NCBI GenBank assembly: GCA_947494445.1
Contig: CANLVD010000002.1
Span: 124,001-188,000, forward strand
DNA length: 64,000 nt
Source of the DNA: an uncultured Paracoccaceae bacterium
GTDB lineage: Bacteria > Pseudomonadota > Alphaproteobacteria > Rhodobacterales > Rhodobacteraceae
Direction: 5' to 3'
Within the stretch, counting starts at the first letter, position 1; every line of letters starts with the position of its first letter. Shown one piece after another: positions 16,282 to 27,045 of this stretch. A program made the translations under genes and the position numbers. The notes below the pieces were generated by a model. It was not told where the DNA came from and made no database searches. It worked only from the letters and a program-made list of their open reading frames with translations.

Positions 16282-18653
16282 GGATAGTCGCCTTTCACCC
16301 GTGACTTGGTCGGGTCGAAATGCGGGAAGGCCGAGACGCGGGCCTTAAGGCGCTTCTGCTGGCCGTCCAATTGGCCGATCTCGATCTCGGACCCGATCTC
16401 GGCATGGGCCACGGCCACGCGGCCAAGGGCGATGACCTTGCCAAGGATGGGTGATTTCATGGCAGATGTGATCTCGCCCACCTGCGCCTTGCCGACCCGC
16501 ACACAATCACCCGGCGACGGCACGGTGCCGCCCTCGACCTCGAAACCTACCAGCTTGCGGTGTGGATGGGCCTTGCGCTCTTCAATGGCGGCGCGGCCAA
16601 TGAAATCATCCTCCTTGGATTTCAGCGGCACGGTGAACCCGATGCCCGCTTCCATCGGATCGGTGCTGTCGTCGAATTCCGACCCTGCAAAGATCAGCCC
16701 GCCTTCGATCCTGAGCATATCAAGTGCTGCCAGTCCCAGCGGGGTGATGCCATGAGGCTCACCGGCTTCCCAGACCCGGTCAAAAATCTCGGTCGCATCC
16801 TTGGGATGGCAGAAAATCTCATAGCCCAACTCGCCCGAATAGCCGGTGCGCGAGATCACAACAGAGGTGCCCGAAAAATCATCCAGCCGCGCGATGGTCA
16901 TGCGGAACCAAGGCAATTCGTCGATGGTGGGCTGCTGCGGCGGGGTCCAGAAGATCTTCGACAGGATTTCACGGCTGAAACGTCCCTGCACCGCGATGTT
17001 GTGCAACTGATCGGTCGAGGAGCGGACATATGCGTTCAACCCGCGCTTCTGCGCCTGTTCGCGCAGCCACAGACCAGAGGTGTCATTGCCCCCGATCCAG
17101 CGGAAATTCGTGTCACCCAGCCGGTAGACCGTACCGTCATCGATCATCCCGCCATGGTCATAGCACATGGCCGTATAGACCACCTGACCCACACTCAGCT
17201 TCTTCATGTTGCGGGTCACGCAAAGCTGCATGAGCTCTTCGGCGTCCGGCCCCGTGACCTCATATTTGCGCAACGGGCTGAGGTCCATCACAGCCACCTT
17301 GTCACGACAGGCCCAGTATTCGGCAATCGCCCCGTGGTTGGTCATCGTGTTGGGCAGCCAGTAGCCGTTGTATTCGACGAAATCGCGGGTGTGCCGCGCG
17401 AAACAGTCGTGAAACGCGGTTTTCTTGGTCTCTTCCACATCCGCCTCCGCAGATTTCCGGTAGCCGATGGAGCGGCTGAAGTCTTCAGTTTCCTTGTAGC
17501 TGCGCACCTGAATGTCCGTGGGTTGCCAGCCGTTGGCGGGGTCCACATCGCAGGGACAGGCCGATGACACGCAGACCAGATCGCTCAGCGCGCGCAGCAG
17601 CACATAATCACCGGGCCGTGACCACGGCTCGTCAAAGCCCAGCGCGTTGGTATCGTCCAGCATTGTGTTGAAAAAGAAGTTGATCGCGGGCCAGCCGGCG
17701 CGGGTCCGCACATCATATTTGGACAGTTCGATGTTGATGTTGTCCGAACAATTCACGTGGCCCGGGTAGCCCAGATCCTCGTAATAACGCGCAGTGCAGG
17801 CCAGCCCGAAGGTGTCATGACGTCCGCAGGTGTCCTGCACGATCTCGACCAGCGGTTCCTGATCTACGCTCCAGTATTTCGAAAAGATCCCAGGCGCGGG
17901 ATAGAGCGATCCCATGAGCGAGCGGGTGGTGGTCGGGTCAATCTCACGCTCCAGCCCCTTGTCGAGTGCGCGCAGCGAAAAGGCCTGAAAGTCCGAACAC
18001 TCCCGCCCCTTCACATCCAGTATCTGGATGAACTGACCTTTGCGCACCTCGAATGCGGTCGCGTTGCCGGGCAGGATGTTGAAATCCAGAAGCGGGTCGG
18101 CCAGTGGGTCGGGCGGCCCGATCTCGGGCTTGCCGTGACCCGGGGTAGAGCGTTTGACGTAGAGGATCAGCTCGCTGGGCGCGTCCTGACAGTCGGGCCG
18201 CATCGGGCCACCGGGTGCTGCCACCAGCAAAAGCCCGTCGCATTGGGCGACGAAGGTCGCCATATCGCCCGCATTCGAGCCTTCGGTGAAAATCGAAACC
18301 GCCTGCCCTTTGGCCAGATCAAAGCCTGCGGCATCCAGCGCCCGGCGCATCTTGGCGGCCGAAGGCGATCTTGAGCCAAGCACCTGCACCAGACCGTCAG
18401 GCCGCCTGCCCGCGCCACCTGCCCCCAGCATCGCTGCATCAGACCGCCCGTCAGGGCCAAACATCAGCACCTCGCCCGGTTGCAGCCCCTCGCGGTCCAT
18501 TACCGTGATCTCGTCGCCCGCAAAAACCTGCACAGCCCGTGAGCCGCCGCCGGGCACGGGATGACGTTCCACCCCCTGAGGCAGGATCGGCAGGCCCGGC
18601 GTGATCACGCCCTTGCGCTCCCATGGCATTTCGAATGTCGGGGTTACGCCCAT
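16278..18653 (-). CDS. tdm: trimethylamine N-oxide demethylase
   Basis: Tdm splits TMAO into dimethylamine and formaldehyde in the cytoplasm. From the ATG at 18653 (overlapping the permease stop by 4 bases) the product has 791 residues. It has two parts: a DUF1989-type region (about 170-390; KGQFIQILDVKGRECSDF, CGRHDTFG and the cysteine cluster CVSSACPCD) that holds the metal site, and a GcvT-like folate-binding domain (about 420-790; AVMDLSPLRKYEVTGPDAE, GYSGELGYEIF, ALDMLRIEGG) thought to pass formaldehyde to tetrahydrofolate. This fusion and its position behind the TMAO transporter match characterised Tdm enzymes. Alternative: another dimethylglycine-dehydrogenase-like GcvT fusion, judged less likely because there is no FAD domain. 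Confidence 0.9.
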   Translation of the reverse strand: MGVTPTFEMPWERKGVITPGLPILPQGVERHPVPGGGSRAVQVFAGDEITVMDREGLQPGEVLMFGPDGRSDAAMLGAGGAGRRPDGLVQVLGSRSPSAAKMRRALDAAGFDLAKGQAVSIFTEGSNAGDMATFVAQCDGLLLVAAPGGPMRPDCQDAPSELILYVKRSTPGHGKPEIGPPDPLADPLLDFNILPGNATAFEVRKGQFIQILDVKGRECSDFQAFSLRALDKGLEREIDPTTTRSLMGSLYPAPGIFSKYWSVDQEPLVEIVQDTCGRHDTFGLACTARYYEDLGYPGHVNCSDNINIELSKYDVRTRAGWPAINFFFNTMLDDTNALGFDEPWSRPGDYVLLRALSDLVCVSSACPCDVDPANGWQPTDIQVRSYKETEDFSRSIGYRKSAEADVEETKKTAFHDCFARHTRDFVEYNGYWLPNTMTNHGAIAEYWACRDKVAVMDLSPLRKYEVTGPDAEELMQLCVTRNMKKLSVGQVVYTAMCYDHGGMIDDGTVYRLGDTNFRWIGGNDTSGLWLREQAQKRGLNAYVRSSTDQLHNIAVQGRFSREILSKIFWTPPQQPTIDELPWFRMTIARLDDFSGTSVVISRTGYSGELGYEIFCHPKDATEIFDRVWEAGEPHGITPLGLAALDMLRIEGGLIFAGSEFDDSTDPMEAGIGFTVPLKSKEDDFIGRAAIEERKAHPHRKLVGFEVEGGTVPSPGDCVRVGKAQVGEITSAMKSPILGKVIALGRVAVAHAEIGSEIEIGQLDGQQKRLKARVSAFPHFDPTKSRVKGDYP

Positions 18654-20689
18654 CAGCCCAGTCCCAGTGCCTGTTTGCGGGTCTCGGCCCACTTCGTGAT
18701 GATCAGATCAAAGGTCAGTGCCATCAGCGACACATTCATGCCGAGCACGAAATTCTTGCCCAGATCGGTGCCCGCCAGTGTGCGCTGCAACTCCTGCCCC
18801 AGATCCTGCGTGCCGATGAAAGCCGCGATGATGACCATGAAGAACGCGAACATGATCGCCTGATTGAACCCCACCGCCATGGTCGGCAGCGCAAGCGGCA
18901 GTTGCACGCTCAGCAGTTTCTGAAGACGCGAGGCGCCCGACATGTCCGCGGCCTCCGTCATCTCGGGCGGGACAGTGCGCAGGCCCTCGATCGTGTAACG
19001 GGTCAGCGGCACGGTCGCGAAGATCAGGATCGAGAAGACCACCGCCACGTCGTTCACCCCAAACAGCATGATCGCGGGGATCAGATAGATGAAACTCGGG
19101 AAGGTCTGCGCCGTGTCACAGGCAAGCAGGATGCGGCCCGCCCAGCGCTCGGACCGGCTGGCGAAAATGCCCAGCGGGATGCCGATCATCATGGCCAGGA
19201 TCGTGGCCGAGATCACCGTATAGAGCGTGATGACCGAGCGGTCCCACCAGCCCGAAAAGGCCACAAGGGTGAAGAACAGCCCCGCAATCAGCGCCTCGCG
19301 CCGTCCGGCCAGCCACCAGGCAAACGCCATGACCAGCAGGATGAACGCCGGTGTCGGCACCCAGAGCATCGCATTGCGGAACGGGATCAGAACCTTGACG
19401 TTGAGGAACCAGCGCAGCCACTCGGTCACCGCCTGAATGCCGTCAATGGCCAGAAACCCCTTGATCGCCGTGTCGATTTCCTTGCCGTTGGACAGCGACT
19501 GTTTGCGCGTCACCTCATCCAGAATGCCCCCGATATAGCCCGGCAGATTGCGCAGGCTCAGATCATCGGCCAGCACATTGGGCAGGCTGGCGGCCAGTAC
19601 CGAGATGCCAAGGAAGACTACAAAGGCGCCGACAAACCCGATCAGGTAGACGTTGCGTTTCCACCACGGGGTGCCACGCTCGAAATGCTCGGGTTGTTTG
19701 AGAACCCATGCCTTGGACATCCGGTCGAGCATGATGGCGAGCAGAACGATGGTCACGCCGATCTCGAACGAATTGCCGATCTTGAAAGACCCCATGTTGG
19801 ACAGAAGCTTCGCGCCCAGCCCGGGCATCCCGATGAAGGCGGTCAGAACGACCATCGCGAGACACAGCATGATCACCTGATTGACGCCCACAAGGATCTC
19901 GGTCCGGGCTGCCGGAATATAGACGCGGGTCAGCATCTGCAGCCGCGTGCAGCCCGACATCTTGCCCGCCTCGACCACTTCGGCCGGCACCTTGCGCAGG
20001 CCCAGCGTGGTCATCAGGATCATCGGCGGGATCGCGTAGACGATGGTGGCCACGGCGCCTGCGGTTGGTCCGACCTTGAAGAAAATGACAGCGGGCAGCA
20101 GGTAGGTGAAGAACGGCAGGGTCTGCAACACGCTCAGGATCGGTTTGATCACCCGGTCGAAGCCGCGGTATTTCCAGGCCAGAATGCCAAGCCCCAGACC
20201 CACCAGAAAGGCAACCGGCGCTGCGACCGTCAGAACCGACATGGTCTGCATCGCGATCTTCCACTGGCCCACAAGGGCTGTCCAGATAAACGTGCCGCCC
20301 GCAAACACAGCCATCCGCCAACCGCCCAGTGCGTAGCCAAGCACGGCTCCGGCGGCAGCAATTGCGGGCCATGGGATCGGGCCTAGGTTCGGCCAGCGCC
20401 GTTTGCCGTAGAGCAGGTTGGCGGTTGCATCCAGAAGCACTTCCAGTTGTCCGGTCAGAAAGCGCGTCAGATGGATCAGGCCAAGGTCATCCTTGATGAA
20501 ATTGAACAGAGCATCCAGCATGGGCGCGAGCGGCGGGATCGCCCATTCGGGCAACCGGACCATCGCGTCGGGCAGGATCGGCCGGGCCAGCATCAGGGCC
20601 ACGGCGGCCAGAAGCAGAATGCCCGCTTTCTGGCTCTGGCTCAGACCCTGCGCATTTGCAGCGCCCGGCATATCCGCGACCAGTGTCAC
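18653..20689 (-). CDS. tmoW: TMAO/betaine-type ABC transporter, fused permease
   Basis: A 678-residue permease that looks like two ProW-type units joined: membrane domains at about 130-370 and 400-678, each with the cytoplasmic EAA-type loop (VPAEVVEAGKMSGCTRLQML and VPPEMTEAADMSGASRLQKL). The fusion gives the whole channel in one chain. A GTG start at 20689 overlaps the ATPase stop by 4 bases. Its place between the ATPase and tdm makes TMAO the probable substrate. The symbol follows the ProVWX convention (W for permease); published tmo lettering may differ between papers. Confidence 0.85.
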   Translation of the reverse strand: MTLVADMPGAANAQGLSQSQKAGILLLAAVALMLARPILPDAMVRLPEWAIPPLAPMLDALFNFIKDDLGLIHLTRFLTGQLEVLLDATANLLYGKRRWPNLGPIPWPAIAAAGAVLGYALGGWRMAVFAGGTFIWTALVGQWKIAMQTMSVLTVAAPVAFLVGLGLGILAWKYRGFDRVIKPILSVLQTLPFFTYLLPAVIFFKVGPTAGAVATIVYAIPPMILMTTLGLRKVPAEVVEAGKMSGCTRLQMLTRVYIPAARTEILVGVNQVIMLCLAMVVLTAFIGMPGLGAKLLSNMGSFKIGNSFEIGVTIVLLAIMLDRMSKAWVLKQPEHFERGTPWWKRNVYLIGFVGAFVVFLGISVLAASLPNVLADDLSLRNLPGYIGGILDEVTRKQSLSNGKEIDTAIKGFLAIDGIQAVTEWLRWFLNVKVLIPFRNAMLWVPTPAFILLVMAFAWWLAGRREALIAGLFFTLVAFSGWWDRSVITLYTVISATILAMMIGIPLGIFASRSERWAGRILLACDTAQTFPSFIYLIPAIMLFGVNDVAVVFSILIFATVPLTRYTIEGLRTVPPEMTEAADMSGASRLQKLLSVQLPLALPTMAVGFNQAIMFAFFMVIIAAFIGTQDLGQELQRTLAGTDLGKNFVLGMNVSLMALTFDLIITKWAETRKQALGLG

Positions 20690-21732
20690 GCGCCGGACCC
20701 CAGCAACACATCCAAAGCCTTGGCCCGGTCGAGCGCGCCTGTCACCTGCCCGTCCGCATCGCTGACGGGAATGTAAGCGCGGCCATCCTCGACCAGCAGC
20801 CGCGCCAGATCATGGATCGAGGCCTTGGCCGACACCGGCGCACCCTCAAGGCTGTGCCCGTTGGCCGCCTCGGCCAGAACGCCTGCATGGACCACACGGG
20901 CCTTTTCGATATCTTCGGTGAACTTGCGCACGTATTCCGTGGCCGGGTTCAGCACGATCTGGTCCGGCGTATCGCATTGCTCGACCGCGCCGTCCTTCAT
21001 GATCGCAATGCGGTCAGCCAGCCGCAGTGCCTCGTCAAAATCATGGGTGATGAAAACAATCGTCTTGCCCAGCATTTCCTGCAGGCGCAGAAACTCGTCC
21101 TGCATCTCGCGCCGGATCAGGGGGTCGAGCGCGGAAAACGGCTCGTCAAGGAACCAGATGTCCGGCTCGATTGCCAATGATCTGGCGATGCCGACGCGCT
21201 GTTGCTGCCCACCCGACAGCTCGCGCGGGAAATATTCTTCGCGGCCCTCAAGACCGACCAGCTTGACCACTTCAAGCGCCCGTTCGCGCCGCGTGTGCTT
21301 GTCCTGTCCCCGCATCTCCAGCGGGAAGGCCACATTCTCCAGCACCGTGCGATGCGGCAGGAGGCCAAAGGACTGGAAAACCATGCCCATCTTCGAGCGT
21401 CTGAGCGCGATCAGGTCTTTCTCCGACAGGCCCATGATGTCCTGCCCGTCCACTTCGATCACACCGCCGGTGATGTCATGCAAGCGCGAGAAACAGCGCA
21501 CCAGCGTGGATTTACCCGAGCCTGACAGGCCCATGATCACCAGCATCTCGCCCTTGTGCACATCAATCGACACATCGCGCACACCAGCAATGTAGCCGTC
21601 AGCGCGGATCGCCTCGAAATCCATGCCCTTGTCCATCGATTTCAGATAACGCTCGGGGCTCGGGCCGAACAGCTTCCAGACATTGCGTGCAGAAATGACG
21701 GGACTGGACTGGGATGTGGAACTGGATGACAT
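20686..21732 (-). CDS. tmoV: TMAO/betaine-type ABC transporter, ATP-binding protein
   Basis: A 348-residue ProV-like ATPase. Walker A GLSGSGKST is near residue 70, the signature LSGGQQQRVGIARSLA near 170, Walker B IWFLDEPFSALDP near 190, and the switch His lies in FITHDFDEALRLAD. A C-terminal CBS-like regulatory segment (about 285-348; GAPVSAKASIHDLARLLV) could sense ionic strength as in osmotic ProV proteins. It energises the fused permease encoded downstream. A 5' gap of 85 bases to tmoX contains two alternative hairpins (21751-21775). Confidence 0.9.
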   Translation of the reverse strand: MSSSSTSQSSPVISARNVWKLFGPSPERYLKSMDKGMDFEAIRADGYIAGVRDVSIDVHKGEMLVIMGLSGSGKSTLVRCFSRLHDITGGVIEVDGQDIMGLSEKDLIALRRSKMGMVFQSFGLLPHRTVLENVAFPLEMRGQDKHTRRERALEVVKLVGLEGREEYFPRELSGGQQQRVGIARSLAIEPDIWFLDEPFSALDPLIRREMQDEFLRLQEMLGKTIVFITHDFDEALRLADRIAIMKDGAVEQCDTPDQIVLNPATEYVRKFTEDIEKARVVHAGVLAEAANGHSLEGAPVSAKASIHDLARLLVEDGRAYIPVSDADGQVTGALDRAKALDVLLGSGA

Positions 21733-21750
21733 GTGAACCTAACGGTCTGA

Positions 21751-21775
21751 GGGGCAGAAGGCCCCGCATCCGGGG
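21751..21775 (-). promoter_or_regulatory. alternative intercistronic hairpins between tmoX and tmoV
   Basis: Two GC-rich stems that cannot coexist: GGGGC (21751-21755) with GCCCC (21761-21765), or CCCCG (21762-21766) with CGGGG (21771-21775). Neither is followed by a T-run on the minus strand, so they look more like an mRNA-end stabiliser or partial attenuator that keeps binding-protein mRNA in excess over the transporter mRNA. That role is inference. Confidence 0.5.
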
Positions 21776-21817
21776 ACGCGGAACCTTCCTGATTTCGGAG
21801 CTTACAGGATTGCGGGA

Positions 21818-22861
<1,044 letters not shown>

Positions 22862-22889
22862 TCAATTCCCAGCATAGAAATTTGAGAGG

Positions 22890-22918
22890 TTTTGCCGCTA
22901 ATTTTGATTGGCAAAATT
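22890..22918. promoter_or_regulatory. overlapping inverted repeats, probable LysR operator
   Basis: In the divergent gap between tmoX and the LysR gene lie AATTTTG-ATTGG-CAAAATT (22900-22918, perfect 7-base arms) and an overlapping pair TTTTGCC (22890-22896) with GGCAAAA (22910-22916). Both contain the T-N11-A type symmetry that LysR regulators bind. Position and symmetry support an operator; binding is not shown. Confidence 0.6.
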
Positions 22919-23031
22919 AATTTTTTCCCTTAAATTCATGATGTTGATATTTTGACCTCCGGAGCTTTACCACAAATAATTGATGGCCCGGCCTGCCCAA
23001 TTTTCAATCATACTGACCAAGGGAAATGCAC

Positions 23032-23964
23032 ATGCCCGAACGCCGCAAACTTCTGCCCCGTCTGGACTATCTGCTGGCCTTCGAATCAGCCGCTGTAACC
23101 GGCAGTTTTGCCGCTGCATCGCGGGAGTTGAACATCTCAGAAACCGCGATCAGCCGTAAGGTGAAGCTTCTGGAACTGCATTACAATCTGGCGCTTTTCA
23201 ACCGCGCGCACCGGTCCATTTCGCTCACGCCGCAGGGCCATGACCTGCTGGCCCGCGTGACCCAGTCGCTTGAGATTCTGCGCGATGCCTCACAGGATAT
23301 CTTCTCCACCCAGCAGGAAAATTCCGTCACGCTGGCCGCCACAAACTCCGTCGCGGCCCTGTGGCTGATGCCGCGCCTGCACAAGTTCAACCGGGCAAAT
23401 TCCCGGGTCAAGATCATGCTTGTGGCCTCGGACAATGATGATGAATGTCTGGCGGAAAGCGTTGATCTGAGCATCCTCAGGGGCGAAGGCGACTGGCCCG
23501 GCCATGACGCGGAATTCCTGTTCGGCGAGACGGTGTTTCCGGTCTGCTCGCCTGATTTTCTGACCAACAATCCCGCCGCCAAACGCATTGAAAACTATGG
23601 CAAGATCGACCTGATCGAGGTGACAAACGCGCATACCGAATGGTCGAACTGGCGCAGTTGGATGGGGGCTGTAAACCGCCCGAATTTCGAGTTGAACCGG
23701 GCGGCCCTGTTCAACACATACCCTCTGGCCATTCAGGCCGCCGTTGACGGATTGGGGGTTGCCCTTGGCTGGCAGCATCTGGTCGATCACCTGATCGACA
23801 GCGGCAAACTGGTGCGCCCGATCCCCGACCTCAGCCTCAGGACCCAGTCAGGATATTACCTGCTGCGGCCCCAGAAAGCCGCCAGCTTTGCCGAGCGTGA
23901 GATTGTCGAGAAGTGGTTGCTGCAAACAGCCGCCGCGCGGAAGCGTTATGTCCCGCGCGGCTGA
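23032..23964 (+). CDS. LysR-family transcriptional regulator
   Basis: A 310-residue LysR regulator: N-terminal winged helix (about 10-65; ESAAVTGSFAAASRELNISETAISRKVKLLE) and a periplasmic-binding-like effector domain (about 95-300). AAGGGA seven bases before the ATG at 23032 favours that start over the ATG at 23026. It diverges from tmoX and converges with tmm, with a gap of three bases. It probably controls the TMAO operon and possibly its own gene through the inverted repeats at 22890-22918. The effector could be TMAO or another methylamine, which is inference. Confidence 0.88.
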   Translation: MPERRKLLPRLDYLLAFESAAVTGSFAAASRELNISETAISRKVKLLELHYNLALFNRAHRSISLTPQGHDLLARVTQSLEILRDASQDIFSTQQENSVTLAATNSVAALWLMPRLHKFNRANSRVKIMLVASDNDDECLAESVDLSILRGEGDWPGHDAEFLFGETVFPVCSPDFLTNNPAAKRIENYGKIDLIEVTNAHTEWSNWRSWMGAVNRPNFELNRAALFNTYPLAIQAAVDGLGVALGWQHLVDHLIDSGKLVRPIPDLSLRTQSGYYLLRPQKAASFAEREIVEKWLLQTAAARKRYVPRG

Positions 23965-23967
23965 AGA

Positions 23968-25302
23968 TCAGACCTTCAGATAGCTTTCCAGACTGTCGTC
24001 CAGTGCCTCTTTCCAGATCGTGTGATGGGCAGGCGCCTTGGTCCCGGTCATGGGCGAGGTGTAGCCGTGATCGCGGAACTCCATGATGCCCTTTTTCTTG
24101 TGCTTCTTCCATTCATAGAAGGCCTGATTGGCCGCCTCGATGTCGAAGCTGGGATAGTCCGTCTCTTCGATCAGCTCCATCGTATAGGCACCTTGATACG
24201 CGATGCAGGCATAGTCATCCTCAAGCGCATCCTCGGCGGCTTCGCGTGCCTTCCAGTCAGCCTCCATGGCTGCGGCATCTGGCAGATCGATCCGGCCCAT
24301 GATCGCATCGCGCACCCACCAGGCCTGCGCATCAAACATGTTGAACGTGTACCACTGGTCCTGCATGCCCAGATAAAACAGGTCCGGGTTGCCGGTGTAG
24401 ACCACACCCTTGTAAAGATCTGCTGCCGCCAGACGGTTCGCCGTCTTCAAACGCAAGCTGTCGGGCATGAAGGGAAAATGGTGCTTGTAGCCGGTGCACA
24501 GAATGATCGCATCCACTTCGCGGCTGGTGCCATCAATGAAATGCGCGGTCTTTCCCTGCACCTCTTTCAGCGCTGGCACCTCGGCCCAGTTGTCGGGCCA
24601 GTCATAGCCCATTGGTGCCGTGCGATGCGCTACAGTCACCGACTTGCAGCCGTATTTCCAGCATTGTGAGCCGATATCCTCGGCCGAATAGGACGTGCCG
24701 AGGATCAGGATATCCTTGCCCTCGAACTCGCGCGCGTCGCGGAAATCATGGGCATGCATGATCCGGCCATTGAACGTCTCGAAGCCCGGGTAATGCGGCA
24801 CATTGGGAACCGAGAAATGGCCGGTGGCCACGATCACATGGTCGAAAACCTCGACGCTTTCCGTGTCAGCGACGCAATCACGCGCCGTGACCTCAAACCC
24901 GCCATCCACGGCACGCACATCACGCGCGATGGTGTTGAACCTGATCTTGTCACGCACGCCAGCCTTCTTCACCCGGCCTTCGATGTAATCCATCAGCACC
25001 GCACGCGGGGGGTAGCTGGCAATGGCTTTGCCGAAATGCTCCTCGAAGGTGTAATCGGCAAATTCCAAACCCTCTTTCGGGCCGTTTGACCACAGGTAGC
25101 GGTACATCGAGCCATGGCACGGATTGCCATGCTCATCGACACCCGTGCGCCAAGTGTAGTTCCACAAACCACCCCAGTCGCCCTGCTTCTCATAGCAAAC
25201 GACCTCGGGCACTTCCGCGCCCTTCTCGGCTGCGGATTGAAAGGCCCGAAGCTGTGCCAGACCCGATGGACCGGCCCCGATGATGCAAACACGTTTGGTC
25301 AT
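23968..25302 (-). CDS. tmm: trimethylamine monooxygenase
   Basis: A bacterial flavin monooxygenase of 444 residues that oxidises trimethylamine to TMAO with NADPH and O2. The FAD motif is [15 protein letters not shown] near the N-terminus, the flavin-monooxygenase fingerprint [13 protein letters not shown] is near 165, and the NADPH motif [12 protein letters not shown] is near 190. The aromatic segment [18 protein letters not shown] is strongly reminiscent of characterised Tmm. A ribosome site AAGGGGAG precedes the ATG at 25302; an ATG five codons earlier lacks one. It is the last gene of the operon that starts at the 33.6 kb oxidoreductase, so TMA oxidation is co-expressed with gmaS and mgs. 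Confidence 0.95.
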   Translation of the reverse strand: MTKRVCIIGAGPSGLAQLRAFQSAAEKGAEVPEVVCYEKQGDWGGLWNYTWRTGVDEHGNPCHGSMYRYLWSNGPKEGLEFADYTFEEHFGKAIASYPPRAVLMDYIEGRVKKAGVRDKIRFNTIARDVRAVDGGFEVTARDCVADTESVEVFDHVIVATGHFSVPNVPHYPGFETFNGRIMHAHDFRDAREFEGKDILILGTSYSAEDIGSQCWKYGCKSVTVAHRTAPMGYDWPDNWAEVPALKEVQGKTAHFIDGTSREVDAIILCTGYKHHFPFMPDSLRLKTANRLAAADLYKGVVYTGNPDLFYLGMQDQWYTFNMFDAQAWWVRDAIMGRIDLPDAAAMEADWKAREAAEDALEDDYACIAYQGAYTMELIEETDYPSFDIEAANQAFYEWKKHKKKGIMEFRDHGYTSPMTGTKAPAHHTIWKEALDDSLESYLKV

Positions 25303-25313
25303 GTAACTCCCCT

Positions 25314-25604
25314 TCAAATCCCTTCGACGATTGTTTGAACGCTGGTCGAGGCCGATTGGCGTACCGCCTTTGCATCCGCGTATATGTCCGAGTGGTACCA
25401 GTCGAGCGCCGCTTCATAGCTTGGAAACCGGATCAGAACGTTGCGCTCCCCCGGTGCCTCGCCCTCGAAGACCGAGGCCTGACCACCGCGCACCAGAAAC
25501 TCGCCGCCAAACGGGTCCAGCGTGTCTTGCACCTGGGCCACATAGGTCGGATAGATCTCCGGATCGGTCACTGTGATCTGCGCGAAGAGATATCCATAGG
25601 CCAT
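25314..25604 (-). CDS. DUF1330 family protein
   Basis: A 96-residue protein with the ferredoxin-like pattern of DUF1330/dimeric alpha-beta barrel proteins: [29 protein letters not shown], then [21 protein letters not shown]. These often act as small dimeric partners or isomerase-like proteins. It lies 11 bases before tmm and 5 bases after the preceding gene, so it belongs to the methylamine operon. Its role there is unknown. Confidence 0.8.
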   Translation of the reverse strand: MAYGYLFAQITVTDPEIYPTYVAQVQDTLDPFGGEFLVRGGQASVFEGEAPGERNVLIRFPSYEAALDWYHSDIYADAKAVRQSASTSVQTIVEGI

Positions 25605-25609
25605 GCTGC

Positions 25610-26200
25610 TTACCCCAGTTTCGGATCGGAGGTTGCAGCCTCCCAGTTCGGTTCGAACCCCAGCACTTCTGTGTCGGGCGGCATGGTCGGATTGAACAGC
25701 CGGTTATGCGCCATGGTGGCCTGCTGCATCGGATTGTGATCGGCCAGCCTCCAGACCCGGCAGGGCAGATCAAACCGTTGATTATACGCCTCAAAGGTCA
25801 GCACACAGGTCTCGGCCTCGCGGATTTTCGCAGCCCCCGGAGAGCCGGGTGGAAAGGTCGCCGTCAGCAGATCCGAGAATTCCTTGTGTTTCTGATAGTA
25901 GGATGAGGACAGGAACGTGATCGCCGTTTGCCGCACCTGCGCGGGATCATTGGTCTTGGCCGCCATATGCTGCATCTCGGCGGTCACCGAATACCCCGGC
26001 GCCTTGTTCATCACCGTGATGATGTTGCCCATCGGCTCGGTTTCGCCGGTCAGGGTGACGCTGGGCATGATCGCATCATCGGGCCGCCCCTGATTGTCGC
26101 GCATGGCGATCTGGCGCACCCGGCATTGCCATTTCAGAAAGGCACCACGCAACGGGTGATCGCTCATCCCCTGCCCCAGAGTGACCGCAAGCGAACTCAT
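25610..26200 (-). CDS. conserved protein of unknown function in the tmm operon
   Basis: A 196-residue soluble protein with no signal peptide or membrane helix. It is rich in hydrophobic and charged residues, with a CRVWRLADHNPMQQATMAHN segment and a tryptophan-containing end (GFEPNWEAATSDP). I do not recognise the family. Its start codon overlaps the stop of the nitrilase gene by 4 bases, so the two are translationally coupled and a linked function in amine or amide metabolism is plausible. Confidence 0.75.
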   Translation of the reverse strand: MSSLAVTLGQGMSDHPLRGAFLKWQCRVRQIAMRDNQGRPDDAIMPSVTLTGETEPMGNIITVMNKAPGYSVTAEMQHMAAKTNDPAQVRQTAITFLSSSYYQKHKEFSDLLTATFPPGSPGAAKIREAETCVLTFEAYNQRFDLPCRVWRLADHNPMQQATMAHNRLFNPTMPPDTEVLGFEPNWEAATSDPKLG

Positions 26201-27045
26201 GCAATGTTCCTTTTCTGCGCGCCGGGATAGGCATAATCCCGGTCATGGGTCAGGCTGGGGATGCGCGCCCGCGTCTCGGCCACCTTGTCCAGATCCAGAT
26301 GGGCCGACACCACGCCGGGCAGCGTACCGCCATCGGCCACGACCTCACCCCATGGATTGACGACCAGCGAATGGCCGTAGCTTTCGCCCCCGCCGGGGAC
26401 CGGACCAATCGCGCATGGAGCAACCATGTAGCAGCCCGTTTCAATCGCGCGGGCGCGGTTCAGCACATGCCAATGCGCCTCGCCCGTGGTTTTGGTGAAC
26501 GCCGCCGGGCAGCACAGAATGTCCGCACCTGCCTTGGCCAGCGTCCGGTAGAGACCGGCAAAACGGAGATCATAGCAGATCGTATGCCCGATCCGGCCCC
26601 AAGGCGTGTCATAGATCACCGCCTCCGTGCCCGGGCAGACGCTGTCGCTTTCGCGGTAGATCTGGCTGGGCGAGATTTCCACATCAAACAGATGGATCTT
26701 GTCGTAATGCCCGCGCAAGTCACCGGCATCATCAATCATATAGCCCCGGTTCAGAAACTTGCCGGCTGGACCTTCAACCGCAATGGATCCCAGCAGAACC
26801 CAGACCTTGTGGGATCTGGCAAAGTCGCGAAAGGCGGACAGAACCGGATGGCTGTTCTCCGACGCAACTGGCGGCACAAGCCGCGCCCCGTCCGAGGCAA
26901 GCCCGCCGCAGTATTCGGGCAGGAAAATCATGTCGGCACCGGCCTGCACCGCAGCCTCAGCCAAAGGCAGAGCCTCGTCCAATGCGGATGAGAACTCTGC
27001 CTGAGGCCGTGTCTGCAGACAGGCGATATCGATGCCTTGCGCCAT
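26197..27045 (-). CDS. nitrilase-superfamily amidohydrolase
   Basis: A 282-residue carbon-nitrogen hydrolase. The catalytic triad is complete: Glu in FLPEYCGG (about 43), Lys in GHYDKIHLFDVE (about 110), and Cys in HTICYDLRFAGLYR (about 150). Length and the CYDLRF form fit the branch that includes omega-amidase and predicted deaminated-glutathione amidases. Coupled by ATGA overlaps to unknown genes on both sides and sitting in the gmaS-mgs-tmm operon, it could hydrolyse a gamma-glutamyl amide or a keto-acid amide arising there. That is inference. Confidence 0.85.
   Translation of the reverse strand: MAQGIDIACLQTRPQAEFSSALDEALPLAEAAVQAGADMIFLPEYCGGLASDGARLVPPVASENSHPVLSAFRDFARSHKVWVLLGSIAVEGPAGKFLNRGYMIDDAGDLRGHYDKIHLFDVEISPSQIYRESDSVCPGTEAVIYDTPWGRIGHTICYDLRFAGLYRTLAKAGADILCCPAAFTKTTGEAHWHVLNRARAIETGCYMVAPCAIGPVPGGGESYGHSLVVNPWGEVVADGGTLPGVVSAHLDLDKVAETRARIPSLTHDRDYAYPGAQKRNIA

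Noticed and set aside
18623-20386. Long 587-residue plus-strand frame across the permease gene
   Set aside because: It is rich in His, Arg, Gln and Asp in the way typical of antisense reading of a membrane protein gene, with no domain.
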